Origin: Azoarcus olearius | GTDB lineage: Bacteria > Pseudomonadota > Gammaproteobacteria > Burkholderiales > Rhodocyclaceae | DNA length: 64,000 nucleotides | Assembly (NCBI RefSeq): GCF_001682385.1 | Contig: NZ_CP016210.1 | Location: forward strand, 4,030,001-4,094,000 | Direction of reading: 5' to 3' | In this document: in pieces, positions 24,039 through 33,142 of the stretch | How positions within the stretch are numbered: position 1 is the stretch's first letter | Layout of the letters: each line of letters begins with the position of its first letter | The notes under the pieces: generated by a model | The model's input: only the letters and a program-made list of their open reading frames with translations | Database searches by the model: none | What the model was told of the DNA's origin: nothing | Made by a program: the position numbers and the translations under genes

Positions 24039-25138
24039 TGCGGGTACTCCGCCGGCTGCGCCCGCTGCTGCCGGATTCGCTGTTCGGCCGCCTGTTCGGC
24101 ATGGTGGTGGTGGCGGTGCTCGCCAGCCACCTGGTCACCACGCTGCTGTTCCTGCTGGTGATCGACGATCGCCACTTCGCCCCCCCGCCGCCGCCGCGCA
24201 TGGCCCCGCTGGCGCCGACACCGGACGGCACGCTGCCGCTCCCGCGGCCACGCCACGATGGGCCGCGGCTGCCGCCGCCGTTCGGGCTGTGGCTGGGGCT
24301 TGCAACCCAGATCGCGGCGCTGACGCTCGCCGCGTGGTATGGCGCCCGCCTGCTCGCGCGCCCCATCCAGCAACTGGCCGACGCCGCCGAGCGCCTCGGC
24401 GACAACCTCAACAGCCCGCCGATCGACGAGCGCGGCCCGCGCGAGGCGCGGCTCGCCGCGCGCGTGTTCAACCGCATGCAGGACCGCATCCGCGCCCAGC
24501 TGGAAGAACGCGATCGCTTCCTGGCCGCGGTATCGCACGACCTGCGCACCCCGCTGACACGCATGAAGCTGCGCGTGGAAACCCTCGCCGCGAGCGGCGA
24601 GGGCGAAGCCCACCGGCGCCTGCGCGAGGACATCGGCGAGATGGCGAGCATGCTCGACGCGACACTGAACTACCTGCGCGGCGAGGCGCACAGCGAAGCC
24701 TGGCAACGGCTGGACATCCAGGCGCTGGTCGACTCGGTGGCGGAGGATGCACGCGAAAAGGGCGGTGAAGTCGCGGTGAGCGGCAGCGCGCAAGCGATCG
24801 AAGGGCTGCCGCATGCCCTGCGCCGCTGCCTCGACAATCTGGTGGACAACGCCGTGCGCTACGGCGAGCGGGCGACGATCACGCTGTGCGACAGCCCGAC
24901 CGCGCTGCTCATCGAAATCCGCGACGCCGGACCCGGCATTCCGGAAAACCGCCTCGCCCAGGTGATGGAGCCCTTCGTGCGGCTGGAGCCTTCGCGCAAT
25001 CGCGATTCGGGCGGCGTCGGCCTCGGGCTGTCGATCGCGCGCGATACGGCACGGCGCAACGGCGGCGAACTCAGCCTGCGCAATGCGCCCAGCGGCGGGC
25101 TCGTGGCCCGCCTGACGCTGCCGCGGCGCGAGGCCTGA
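24038..25138 (+). CDS. Membrane sensor histidine kinase
   Basis: A 366-residue kinase. TM1 is about 15-42 and TM2 about 83-101, with a short periplasmic loop (43-82) that is strongly Pro-rich and carries His, Asp and Arg (DDRHFAPP..., RPRHDGPRLPPP). This is followed by a HAMP linker, an H-box with His167 (AAVSHDLRTPLTRMK) and the ATPase domain (N-box LVDNAVRYGE; G1 DAGPGIPE; G2 GGVGLGLSIA). It phosphorylates the upstream regulator. The loop is too short for a folded sensor domain; metal or periplasmic-state sensing is only a guess. Confidence 0.95.
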   Translation: MRVLRRLRPLLPDSLFGRLFGMVVVAVLASHLVTTLLFLLVIDDRHFAPPPPPRMAPLAPTPDGTLPLPRPRHDGPRLPPPFGLWLGLATQIAALTLAAWYGARLLARPIQQLADAAERLGDNLNSPPIDERGPREARLAARVFNRMQDRIRAQLEERDRFLAAVSHDLRTPLTRMKLRVETLAASGEGEAHRRLREDIGEMASMLDATLNYLRGEAHSEAWQRLDIQALVDSVAEDAREKGGEVAVSGSAQAIEGLPHALRRCLDNLVDNAVRYGERATITLCDSPTALLIEIRDAGPGIPENRLAQVMEPFVRLEPSRNRDSGGVGLGLSIARDTARRNGGELSLRNAPSGGLVARLTLPRREA

Positions 25139-25212
25139 AGCCCTGTATCGGAACCGTTACCAAGCGGACAAACCGCGGCGACATGCACGGCCTAGATTGA
25201 CGCCACTGCCGC

Positions 25213-25226
25213 CCCGCCCGGGCGGG
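25213..25226. other. 14-bp GC palindrome between kinase and EF-hand gene
   Basis: CCCGCCCGGGCGGG is a perfect 14-bp palindrome 75 bases after the kinase stop and 30 bases before the EF-hand start. There is no T-run after it, so termination is doubtful. It may be a protein-binding site or chance in a GC-rich genome. Confidence 0.3.
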
Positions 25227-25255
25227 AATCCGTCGCAAACGACCAGGAGCCTCTC

Positions 25256-25924
25256 ATGACCAGCGCCATTGGCAGCAGCACCTCGAGCTACACCGCGTGG
25301 GCCACCACCAGCGCCCCCCGCCGCCCCGACCCCGCCGCGATGGCGGAAAACCTGTTCTCGGCGCTCGACACCTCGGGCCAGGGCTACCTGCAGCAGACCG
25401 ACTTCGAAAGCGCGTTCAGCCAGCTCGGCATCGACGACAGCGACGCTGCGAGCGCCGAGGAACTGTTCAGCGCGCTGGATGCCGACGCGGACGGCAAGCT
25501 CACGCAGGACGAGTTGTCGTCGAGCATGCAGAAGCTGGCCGACCAGCTCGACAGCCAGTTTCACCAGATGCGGATGAGCGCGGGCGGCATGCCGCCGCCC
25601 CCGCCACCGGGCGCTGGCGAAGACCAGGGCTTCACCCAGGATGAACTCGAAAGCATGGCGAGCGAAATCGGCTCGACCGACAGCAAACGCTCCAGCCTGA
25701 TGAACAGCATCGCCAGCAACTTCGAGGCTGCCGATGCCGATGGCGATGGCCGCGTCACCGCGAGCGAGGCCCGCGCCTACGAGGAGAGCACTCACACCAC
25801 TGGCACCGCCACCGCCTCCACCGGCAGCGAGAACCTCCTGATGAAACGCATCATGCAGTTGGCCGCCGCATATGGCGATAACGCAAGCGGTACGCTCAGC
25901 GCACAGGTGTCCGTCACCGCCTGA
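25256..25924 (+). CDS. EF-hand calcium-binding protein
   Basis: A 222-residue acidic protein without signal peptide or membrane segment. Three EF-hand loops are visible: residues 38-49 (DTSGQGYLQQTD, ending in Asp), 75-86 (DADADGKLTQDE, canonical) and 160-171 (DADGDGRVTASE, canonical). A Met/Pro-rich linker (MRMSAGGMPPPPPPG) separates the pairs, and GFTQDELESM near 125 looks like the helix of a decayed fourth hand. Similar EF-hand proteins are calcium buffers or sensors; Xanthomonas XopAW and Pseudomonas EfhP are examples of bacterial EF-hand proteins. It follows a two-component system by 117 bp on the same strand, hinting at Ca-linked regulation. The AGGAG ribosome site lies 7 bases upstream. 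Confidence 0.88.
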   Translation: MTSAIGSSTSSYTAWATTSAPRRPDPAAMAENLFSALDTSGQGYLQQTDFESAFSQLGIDDSDAASAEELFSALDADADGKLTQDELSSSMQKLADQLDSQFHQMRMSAGGMPPPPPPGAGEDQGFTQDELESMASEIGSTDSKRSSLMNSIASNFEAADADGDGRVTASEARAYEESTHTTGTATASTGSENLLMKRIMQLAAAYGDNASGTLSAQVSVTA

Positions 25925-25955
25925 GCCCTGCCGGGGCGGGGCGCAGCCACCCGCG

Positions 25956-26924
25956 CTAACCGGGTTCGGCCACCGCCCCCGCGTCGGTGCCCGCTTCCTG
26001 CAGCAACCAGTCGCGAAACGCCGCCACCGCCGGAGTTTCGGCCAACGCCGGCGGCATGACCAGATAGTAGGCGAGGCGCGCCACCAGCCCCTGCTCGAAC
26101 GGCGCCGCGAGGCGGCCGTCGGCCAACTCCGCCGTGACCATCGGCTTGGGCACCAGCGCCACCCCGAGGCCGTCCGCGGCGGCGGCGATCGCCAGCCCGG
26201 GGTCGGCGAAATGCAGGCCCGGAATCCGGTCAGCGTCGGGCACGCCCGCCGCGGCCAGCCAGTCGGCCCAGGTGGCGCGCTGATGGCCTTCGCCGATCGT
26301 GTCGTCGTGAATCAGATGGTGATAGCGCAGGTCCGCGGGCTGGCGCAGCGGTAGCTTGGCCTGGAGCAGGCGCGGGCTGCACACCGGGGTGTATACAGGG
26401 CGCAGCAGCAGTTCGCTGCGAAAACCGGGATAGCGCCCCGCTCCGAACCGTATCCACAGTTGCTGGCGGCGGCCGCGCATCTCCTGCCCCCCGCCTTCGC
26501 GCTCGCTCGCGCCGTCGATCGCCCCGAGCGCACTCGCCAGATGCAACTCCACACCGGGCCACGCCGCGTAAAAGCGATGCAGGCGCGGGACCAGCCAGCG
26601 CGAGGCGAAGGACGGCGGCGCCACCACGTCCACCCGTCCCGCCGCATGGCGGCCCACCTCGCGCACGCGCTCCACCGCGGCGACGAAGCAGTCCAGCCCT
26701 TCGGCGATCTTGGGGCGCATCGCCTCACCGGCCGCGGTCAGTTCGAGCGCGCGCGGCAGGCGGCGGAACAGGGCGACGCCGAGCACTTCTTCCAGCCCGC
26801 GGATCTGGTGGCTGATCGCCGTCGGCGTGACCGCCAGTTCCTCGGCCGCGCGCTTGAAACTGAGATGGCGTGCCGCGGCTTCGAAAGCGCGCAGGGCGGT
26901 CAGGGGCGGAAGTCGGGCGGGCAT
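25956..26924 (-). CDS. LysR-family regulator, GcvA-like
   Basis: A 322-residue LysR regulator. The N-terminal helix-turn-helix (PPLTALRAFEAAARHLSFKRAAEELAVTPTAISHQIRGLEE) is of the GcvA/AmpR branch (TAISHQI). The effector domain (about 95-305) is complete and includes AFRDWLL near the end. It is transcribed divergently from the 57-residue gene at 27039, the classic arrangement for a LysR protein and its target. A dyad-like TCTTCTG...GAAAGA lies in the shared 114-bp gap. Confidence 0.93.
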   Translation of the reverse strand: MPARLPPLTALRAFEAAARHLSFKRAAEELAVTPTAISHQIRGLEEVLGVALFRRLPRALELTAAGEAMRPKIAEGLDCFVAAVERVREVGRHAAGRVDVVAPPSFASRWLVPRLHRFYAAWPGVELHLASALGAIDGASEREGGGQEMRGRRQQLWIRFGAGRYPGFRSELLLRPVYTPVCSPRLLQAKLPLRQPADLRYHHLIHDDTIGEGHQRATWADWLAAAGVPDADRIPGLHFADPGLAIAAAADGLGVALVPKPMVTAELADGRLAAPFEQGLVARLAYYLVMPPALAETPAVAAFRDWLLQEAGTDAGAVAEPG

Positions 26925-26965
26925 ATAGATGAGTTTTTCTCTTCTGTCGGGTGACGAAAGATCGT

Positions 26966-26994
26966 TTGTTGCAGCGCAGCACCCTCACTATAGT
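26966..26994 (+). promoter_or_regulatory. Strong sigma-70 promoter of the 57-residue small gene
   Basis: TTGTTG, a 17-base spacer, and TATAGT: four of six and five of six consensus bases with ideal spacing. It points rightward to the small gene whose ATG is 44 bases downstream, and overlaps the region where the divergent LysR regulator would bind. Confidence 0.65.
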
Positions 26995-27038
26995 TCAAAC
27001 CGTCCACACGGCGGACGCCTTACCAGGAGCATCAAAAA

Positions 27039-27212
27039 ATGCGCAACGACTCCCTCGACTACAGCGCGCTCATCAGCGGCGCTTATCGGCAGCGCAACCA
27101 GGTCGTCGGCGACATGATCGCCGCGGCTTGCCACCGCATCGCCGCGCTCTTCGCCCAGGCTGGCAAACAACGCTCCGCGGCGCCCCAACCGCGACATGGC
27201 GTTGCCGCCTGA
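27039..27212 (+). CDS. 57-residue small protein divergent from a GcvA-like regulator
   Basis: An ATG with an AGGAG ribosome site 7 bases upstream opens a 57-residue frame: N-terminus MRNDSLDYSALISGAYRQRN, an amphipathic helix VVGDMIAAACHRIAALFAQA, then a basic, disordered tail. It has its own sigma-70 promoter (26966-26994), and a hairpin terminator follows at 27316, so it is a complete small transcription unit. The basic amphipathic helix resembles small DUF1127-type proteins in style, but I cannot show membership. Probable target of the divergent LysR regulator. Function unknown. Confidence 0.7.
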   Translation: MRNDSLDYSALISGAYRQRNQVVGDMIAAACHRIAALFAQAGKQRSAAPQPRHGVAA

Positions 27213-27315
27213 TCGCAGCGCGACAGGACGCACCCCAACCCCTCCCCATCCCGGAATCAAATACGGCCACGCGCCCCTCTCCCCGCGCGGCCGATAAACG
27301 GGAAAAGCAGCAAGC

Positions 27316-27336
27316 AGGCCCGCCTCGTGCGGGCCT
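27316..27336 (+). terminator. Hairpin terminator after the 57-residue gene
   Basis: An 8-bp perfect stem (AGGCCCGC / GCGGGCCT) with a 5-base loop, followed by TGTCATGT. It lies between the small gene and the convergent cyclase gene, and could serve both. Confidence 0.6.
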
Positions 27337-27380
27337 TGTCATGTGTAGCGGTGAAACAGCGTCGCGGCAGGTAGGCCGGT

Positions 27381-28289
27381 TCAGGCCTCGTCGATGACCT
27401 GGAAAGTGAGCGTAGGCGCGGTGAAATCGTCCGGCGTGGCGCCGAGTCCGATCTCGCCCTGGCCGTGCAGCATGCAGCTGTCGCGCTTGAGCATGACCGG
27501 CGCCGGCGAACCGGCGAAACGCACCCAGGTGCCGTTGCTGCTGAAGTCGGTGAGCAGGCACTGCCCGCTCGCCCACTCGATGCGCGCGTGGCGGCGCGAC
27601 ACCCGCGGATCGTTGATGACGAAGCGCGCGCCCTCGCCGCGGCCCAGCACCAGCGGACCATCCGTGGGGCTCAGCTCCAGATGCTGGTCGAGACGGTCGA
27701 GGTCCAGGCGGCGGACGCCACGGCTTTGCGCCTCCAGCATCGCGATCGGCACGGTCAGCGTGCTTTCGGCGGTGCGCGTCCAGTCGATGCGCCACACCCG
27801 CAGCGGCTCGGTCTTGCCCTTGATGATGATGCGGTCGAGGCTGCTGCAGGCCATCTGCAGCGCCGGCGGCAACGAGACGAAGACGCTTTCGGCGACGAGG
27901 ATCTCGTTGGTCTGCGCGCGGTCGGCAAGGCGGGAAGCGACATTGACCGCGTCGCCATAGCAATCGCCGTCGTGTTCGACGATGGCCCCCGCTGCCAGCC
28001 CGATCTTGACGCCGAGCGGTGTCACCCGGTTCTGGCCGACGTTGAGGTCATGCAGGATGTCCTGCGCGCGCGAACAGGATTCCACCGCGCCGATCGCGTC
28101 GTCGAACAAGGCGAGCACACCGTCGCCGAGGAACTTGACGACCCTTCCGCCCGAACGGCCGAGGTGGGAACCCAGCGCCTGCGTGCAGCGCGTGACGACA
28201 TGCGTAGCCGCGACATTGCCGGCCGATTCGAACAAACCGGTGCTGCCTGTGAGATCGGCAAAGACGACGGTCCTGACCGACTGGTCCAC
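27381..28289 (-). CDS. Class III adenylate cyclase fused to an FHA domain
   Basis: A 302-residue two-domain protein. Residues 1-185 are a class III cyclase: metal-binding Asp12 (VFADLTGS) and Asp56 (KFLGDGVLALF), purine-site Lys52 and Asp109 (DGDCYGDAVNVASRL), and transition-state Asn116 and Arg120. All catalytic residues appear present, and the Lys/Asp pair predicts ATP rather than GTP. Residues about 205-300 are an FHA domain (GRGEGARFVINDP, VSRRHARIEW, SSNGTWV), which binds phosphothreonine. The start is GTG at 28289 with GAGGA 6 bases upstream; a longer frame to 28376 looks non-coding. It would make cAMP under control of a Thr-phosphorylated partner. No Ser/Thr kinase gene is in the window. 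Confidence 0.88.
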   Translation of the reverse strand: MDQSVRTVVFADLTGSTGLFESAGNVAATHVVTRCTQALGSHLGRSGGRVVKFLGDGVLALFDDAIGAVESCSRAQDILHDLNVGQNRVTPLGVKIGLAAGAIVEHDGDCYGDAVNVASRLADRAQTNEILVAESVFVSLPPALQMACSSLDRIIIKGKTEPLRVWRIDWTRTAESTLTVPIAMLEAQSRGVRRLDLDRLDQHLELSPTDGPLVLGRGEGARFVINDPRVSRRHARIEWASGQCLLTDFSSNGTWVRFAGSPAPVMLKRDSCMLHGQGEIGLGATPDDFTAPTLTFQVIDEA

Positions 28290-28430
28290 GCAAGTCCTCG
28301 TTCGGGAAACAATTAATGGGATACCGCGACTTCGGCACTTGACCCCGGCCGCCAGTCGGGTACTGGATGCTAACACTCCGGTCCGCCGCCGTCATCGTTG
28401 GCGCCGCGGCTGCCGCCGGCGCGGTGAGGA

Positions 28431-29009
28431 TCAGTCCGGTCCGCCGAGCGCGCGATAGCGGTGGCAGCCGGCGACGTGGTCGTTCACCATCCCCACCGCC
28501 TGCATGAAGGCATAGCAGATCGTAGACCCGACGAACTTGAAGCCGCGCGCCTTCAGCGCCTTGCTCATGGCGTCCGACTCCGGGGTCGAGGCCGGCACCT
28601 CGGCCAGGCTCTGGCGTCGGTTCTGCAGCGGCTGACCGCCGACGAAACCCCACAGCCAGTCGACCGGATCAAGGCCCGCCGCCTGCAGCGCGAGCCAGGC
28701 ACGGGCGTTGATTACCGCGGCATCCACCTTGGCGCGGTTGCGGATGATGCCGGGATCGGCCAGCAGCGCCGCCTTCTTCGCGTCGTCGTAGGCCGCGATG
28801 GCGCGCGGGTCGAAACCGTCGAACACCTCGCGGTAGCGTGCGCGCTTTTTCAGCACGGTGATCCACGACAGCCCCGCCTGCGCGCCTTCGAGCAGCAGGA
28901 ATTCGAACAGCACGCGCGGATCGCGCACAGGCACGCCCCACTCCTCGTCGTGATAGGCGACATACAAGGGCTCCTGCCCGACCCAGCCACAGCGTTCCAC
29001 CATCTGCAC
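28431..29009 (-). CDS. tag: DNA-3-methyladenine glycosylase I
   Basis: A 192-residue helix-hairpin-helix glycosylase. The four zinc ligands are in place: Cys7 and His20 in CGWVGQEPLYVAYHDEEWG, and His and Cys in DHVAGCHRY near the end, matching Cys4, His17, His175 and Cys179 of E. coli Tag in spacing. Other marks are EGAQAGLSWITVL with the base-stacking Trp and the RNRAKVDA hairpin region. It removes 3-methyladenine. The ATG at 29003 is an alternative start. It follows a LysR gene on the same strand with a 19-bp gap. Confidence 0.95.
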   Translation of the reverse strand: MQMVERCGWVGQEPLYVAYHDEEWGVPVRDPRVLFEFLLLEGAQAGLSWITVLKKRARYREVFDGFDPRAIAAYDDAKKAALLADPGIIRNRAKVDAAVINARAWLALQAAGLDPVDWLWGFVGGQPLQNRRQSLAEVPASTPESDAMSKALKARGFKFVGSTICYAFMQAVGMVNDHVAGCHRYRALGGPD

Positions 29010-29028
29010 ACTCCTGTTTATGCGGGCG

Positions 29029-29937
29029 TCAAGCGTACTCCGGGCGCCGGGCCAGCGCCACGCGCAGGTGTTCGACCATCATCCGCACCTTGGGCGACAG
29101 GTAGCGCTGCTGCGGAAACAGCGCCCACACCGCGGTATGAGGCGGCTGGTAGGCGGTGAGGAGCGCGCGCAGGCGACCCTCGCGCAGATGTTCGAGCACG
29201 TAATAATCCGGCAGCTGGGCGAGGCCGAATCCGCGCAGCGCGGCATCGAGCACCGCCTCGCCGCTGTTGCAGCGCCAGTTGCCCTGCACACGCAAAAAGT
29301 GCTCGCGGCCCTGGTCCTGGAACACCCAGGTATCCGCGCTGCCAAGCAGGCAGTCGTGCCCGGCAAGCTCGGCCAGCGTCTGCGGCGTGCCGCGGCGGGC
29401 GAGGTAGGACGGTGCCGCGCACAGATACATCACGCGCGGCGCAATGCGGGTTGCGACCAGGCTGGAGTCGGTGAGGCGGCCGAGGCGGATCGCAAGGTCG
29501 TAGCCCTCGCGCACGATGTCCAGCATCGCGTTGGTGAGTTCGATCTCGACCCGCAGCTCGGGATAGCGTTCGATGAAGTCGTTTACCAGCGGCACGATGA
29601 AGCGTTCGCCGTAGGTCACCGCACAGGTCATGCGCAGCAGCCCCTTGGGCGCGCCCCCGAGATCCTGCACCGCGTGCAGCGCCTCGTCGAAGCCGTCCTG
29701 CAGGCGCCGGCAGTGCTGCAGGAAGACCTGCCCGGTTTCGGTCAGGCTGACGCGCCGCGTGCTGCGGTAGAACAGCCGTGCCTGCAGGCGTTCCTCCAGC
29801 CGCGCCACCTGACGGCTGACGTGCGAGGTGGACACGCCAAGTCGCTCGGCCGCGCCGCCAAAGCTGCCGCAGTCGGCCACCGCAACAAAGGCCTCCAGCC
29901 CGTCCCAGCGATTGGCCGGGGAATCAATATTGCTCAT
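29029..29937 (-). CDS. LysR-family regulator divergent from the formaldehyde-detoxification genes
   Basis: A 302-residue LysR regulator of the DsdC/CrgA-like branch (DGLEAFVAVADCGSFGGAAERLGVSTSHVSRQVARLEE). The effector domain ends in FPQQRYLSPKVRMMVEHLR, as in many toxic-compound sensors. The ATG at 29937 gives the normal N-terminus; the frame open to 30012 runs into the promoter region. It is divergent from frmA across an 89-bp gap, so it is the likely regulator of frmA-fghA. The relation to tag downstream may only be read-through. Confidence 0.93.
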   Translation of the reverse strand: MSNIDSPANRWDGLEAFVAVADCGSFGGAAERLGVSTSHVSRQVARLEERLQARLFYRSTRRVSLTETGQVFLQHCRRLQDGFDEALHAVQDLGGAPKGLLRMTCAVTYGERFIVPLVNDFIERYPELRVEIELTNAMLDIVREGYDLAIRLGRLTDSSLVATRIAPRVMYLCAAPSYLARRGTPQTLAELAGHDCLLGSADTWVFQDQGREHFLRVQGNWRCNSGEAVLDAALRGFGLAQLPDYYVLEHLREGRLRALLTAYQPPHTAVWALFPQQRYLSPKVRMMVEHLRVALARRPEYA

Positions 29938-29990
29938 CAGCAAGAATGTTTTGCCAAAGCACGCATTATCCCCATGCAGCCGTTTTCTAG

Positions 29991-31139
<1,149 letters not shown>

Positions 31140-31179
31140 TACAGGTAAACGGGCGTCCGCGCCCGGCACCGCCATCCTC

Positions 31180-32034
31180 ATGAACACACTCGAACAGATC
31201 GCTGCCAACCGCAGCTTCGGCGGCTGGCACAAGCGCTTCCGCCACCGCTCGGCCGTGCTCGGCTGCGACATGGTGTTCGCCGTCTACCTGCCGCCGCAGG
31301 CGGAAGACGGCCCGGTGCCGGTGCTGTACTGGCTGTCGGGGCTGACCTGCACCGACGAGAACTTCATGCAGAAGGCGGGGGCCCAGCGCGTAGCCGCCGA
31401 ACTCGGCATTGCCATCGTCGCGCCGGACACCAGCCCGCGCGGCGCCGATGTGCCGGGCGACCCCGACGGCGGGTGGGACTTCGGCCACGGCGCCGGCTTC
31501 TATGTGAATGCCAACCAGGCGCCGTGGGACCGCCACTACCGCATGTACGACTACGTGGTGGACGAACTGCCGGCGCTGGTCGAAGCACGCTTTCCGGTGA
31601 CGACCCGGCGTGCGATCAGCGGCCATTCGATGGGGGGCCACGGCGCGCTGATCTGTGCGCTGAAGAACCCGGGGCGCTACGCCTCGGTTTCCGCCTTCGC
31701 ACCGATCACCCACCCGGCCGACTGCCCGTGGGGCGAGAAAGCCTTCTCGCGCTATCTCGGCGACGACCGCGAGACCTGGAAGGCGTGGGACGCCTGCGAA
31801 CTGATCGCGGCCAGGCCCCCGGACGGCGAACGCCTGCCGCTGATGGTCGACCAGGGCGATGCCGACAGCTTCCTTGCCACCCAGCTGCGCCCGGAACAGC
31901 TGCGCACCGCGTGCACGCTCGCCGGCCAGCCGCTGACGCTGCGCCTGCAGCCGGGCTACGACCACAGCTATTACTTCATCGCCAGCTTCATCGACGACCA
32001 CCTGCGCCACCACGCCGCCGCGCTGCGCCGCTGA
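31180..32034 (+). CDS. fghA: S-formylglutathione hydrolase
   Basis: A 284-residue alpha/beta hydrolase of the esterase D family. The nucleophile elbow is [11 protein letters not shown] (Ser near 148), the charge relay includes the Asp in [11 protein letters not shown] and the His in [11 protein letters not shown], and [14 protein letters not shown] forms the oxyanion region. It completes frmA-based formaldehyde oxidation by releasing formate and glutathione. Its last 47 bases overlap the convergent TIR gene. Confidence 0.96.
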   Translation: MNTLEQIAANRSFGGWHKRFRHRSAVLGCDMVFAVYLPPQAEDGPVPVLYWLSGLTCTDENFMQKAGAQRVAAELGIAIVAPDTSPRGADVPGDPDGGWDFGHGAGFYVNANQAPWDRHYRMYDYVVDELPALVEARFPVTTRRAISGHSMGGHGALICALKNPGRYASVSAFAPITHPADCPWGEKAFSRYLGDDRETWKAWDACELIAARPPDGERLPLMVDQGDADSFLATQLRPEQLRTACTLAGQPLTLRLQPGYDHSYYFIASFIDDHLRHHAAALRR

Positions 32035-32953
32035 CCGCAGTCAGGGCCCGACGGCGCGCGGTAAAGCTGACCGGCGGCATTTCGTCGTAGCCGCCGCGGG
32101 TTTCCAGCGTCAGGCGCAGGCCGCCCGCGTACGGCAGTTCGCCGCGGTAGCGATGGCGTAGCCTGCGGGCGGGTTCGTCACCGCGCACCTCGCGGGTTTC
32201 GGTGAAAAACTCGATCTGCCGGCCGTCCACCCGGCCGCCCAGGATATTGCGCGGCAAGCCCAGAAAGCTCGCCCGTCCGTGCACCTCGGCACCGCGCAGC
32301 ACCAGTTCGAAGCGCTCATCGTGGCTGTCGCCCCACGGATAGATCACGCGCGCCTCCCACTCGCCCGCAAACGCGGCGACCGCTTCCGGCGGAGGCGGAC
32401 GCGAACGGCGCCGCCACCACCATAGCCCCAGTGCCGCCATTCCCAGCGCCACCCCGGCCAGCAGCACCACGCGCCGCGCCTCGGGCGGTTCGCCGGCACC
32501 GAGCAGCGGCGCCAGCGCGTCGCGCAGGCGGTCGAAATCGCGTTTCCAGTCGAGGTCGCCGAGCGCAATCGCCTGGCGCTCGGCGAGCCCGCGGATCGAA
32601 CTCGGCAGGGCCGCCGCCGCCGGCATCCGCGCGCCGCTCACCAGCACCGGCAACAGCGGCTTGTCGGCCGCCAGCGCCAGTTCGATCTCGTGCCGCACGA
32701 AGTCGTCGGGCGCCGCCAGGCGCGGCACCCCGTCCGGCCCCGGCGCCAGCCAGTTCGGCCCGATCACCACGACCACCGCCACCGTGCCGGCCAGCGCACG
32801 ATCGATCACCGCGGCGAAGTCCGCGCCCGGCGCGATGTCATCCACATCGCGGAACACGTTCTCGGCGCCAAATGCCTGCTCGAGGCCGTCTGCGACCCGC
32901 CCGGCGTGTCCGGGGGCGTCCTCGCGCCGGTAGGAAACGAACAGACGTGCCAT
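31988..32953 (-). CDS. TIR-domain membrane protein with a C-terminal beta-rich domain
   Basis: A 321-residue protein with three parts. Residues 1-150 are a bacterial TIR domain: [19 protein letters not shown], then [14 protein letters not shown] and [23 protein letters not shown]; the Glu in HEIELAL occupies the position of the NAD-cleaving Glu in active TIR domains. A single hydrophobic segment follows ([19 protein letters not shown], about 178-196). The C-terminal part (about 210-315) is rich in predicted beta strands ([21 protein letters not shown]..., [12 protein letters not shown]). The start ATG at 32953 gives the standard [12 protein letters not shown]. It is convergent with fghA and divergent from the Hsp70-like gene. 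NAD hydrolysis and phage defence are known for some TIR proteins and are inference here. Confidence 0.82.
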   Translation of the reverse strand: MARLFVSYRREDAPGHAGRVADGLEQAFGAENVFRDVDDIAPGADFAAVIDRALAGTVAVVVVIGPNWLAPGPDGVPRLAAPDDFVRHEIELALAADKPLLPVLVSGARMPAAAALPSSIRGLAERQAIALGDLDWKRDFDRLRDALAPLLGAGEPPEARRVVLLAGVALGMAALGLWWWRRRSRPPPPEAVAAFAGEWEARVIYPWGDSHDERFELVLRGAEVHGRASFLGLPRNILGGRVDGRQIEFFTETREVRGDEPARRLRHRYRGELPYAGGLRLTLETRGGYDEMPPVSFTARRRALTAVSGAARRRGGAGGRR

Positions 32954-33142
32954 CCCTTGCACCCCGCGTCGCCACGCCGCCGTCCGGCGCGGCTTCCATC
33001 GCATTCAAGCATGCGAAATGCGTGCCCGCCACACCCCACCCGGACGGATACAGGGACCGCTGCTGGAAGCGGGTATCGAGACGCTGGCCCGTGGACGGGC
33101 TCTCGCGTAGCATCCCGCACCTTCCCCCTCGCCCCGCCCCGC

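Noticed and set aside
25213-25226. Terminator for the two-component operon
   Set aside because: The palindrome has no loop and no T-run, so it is listed only as a palindrome.
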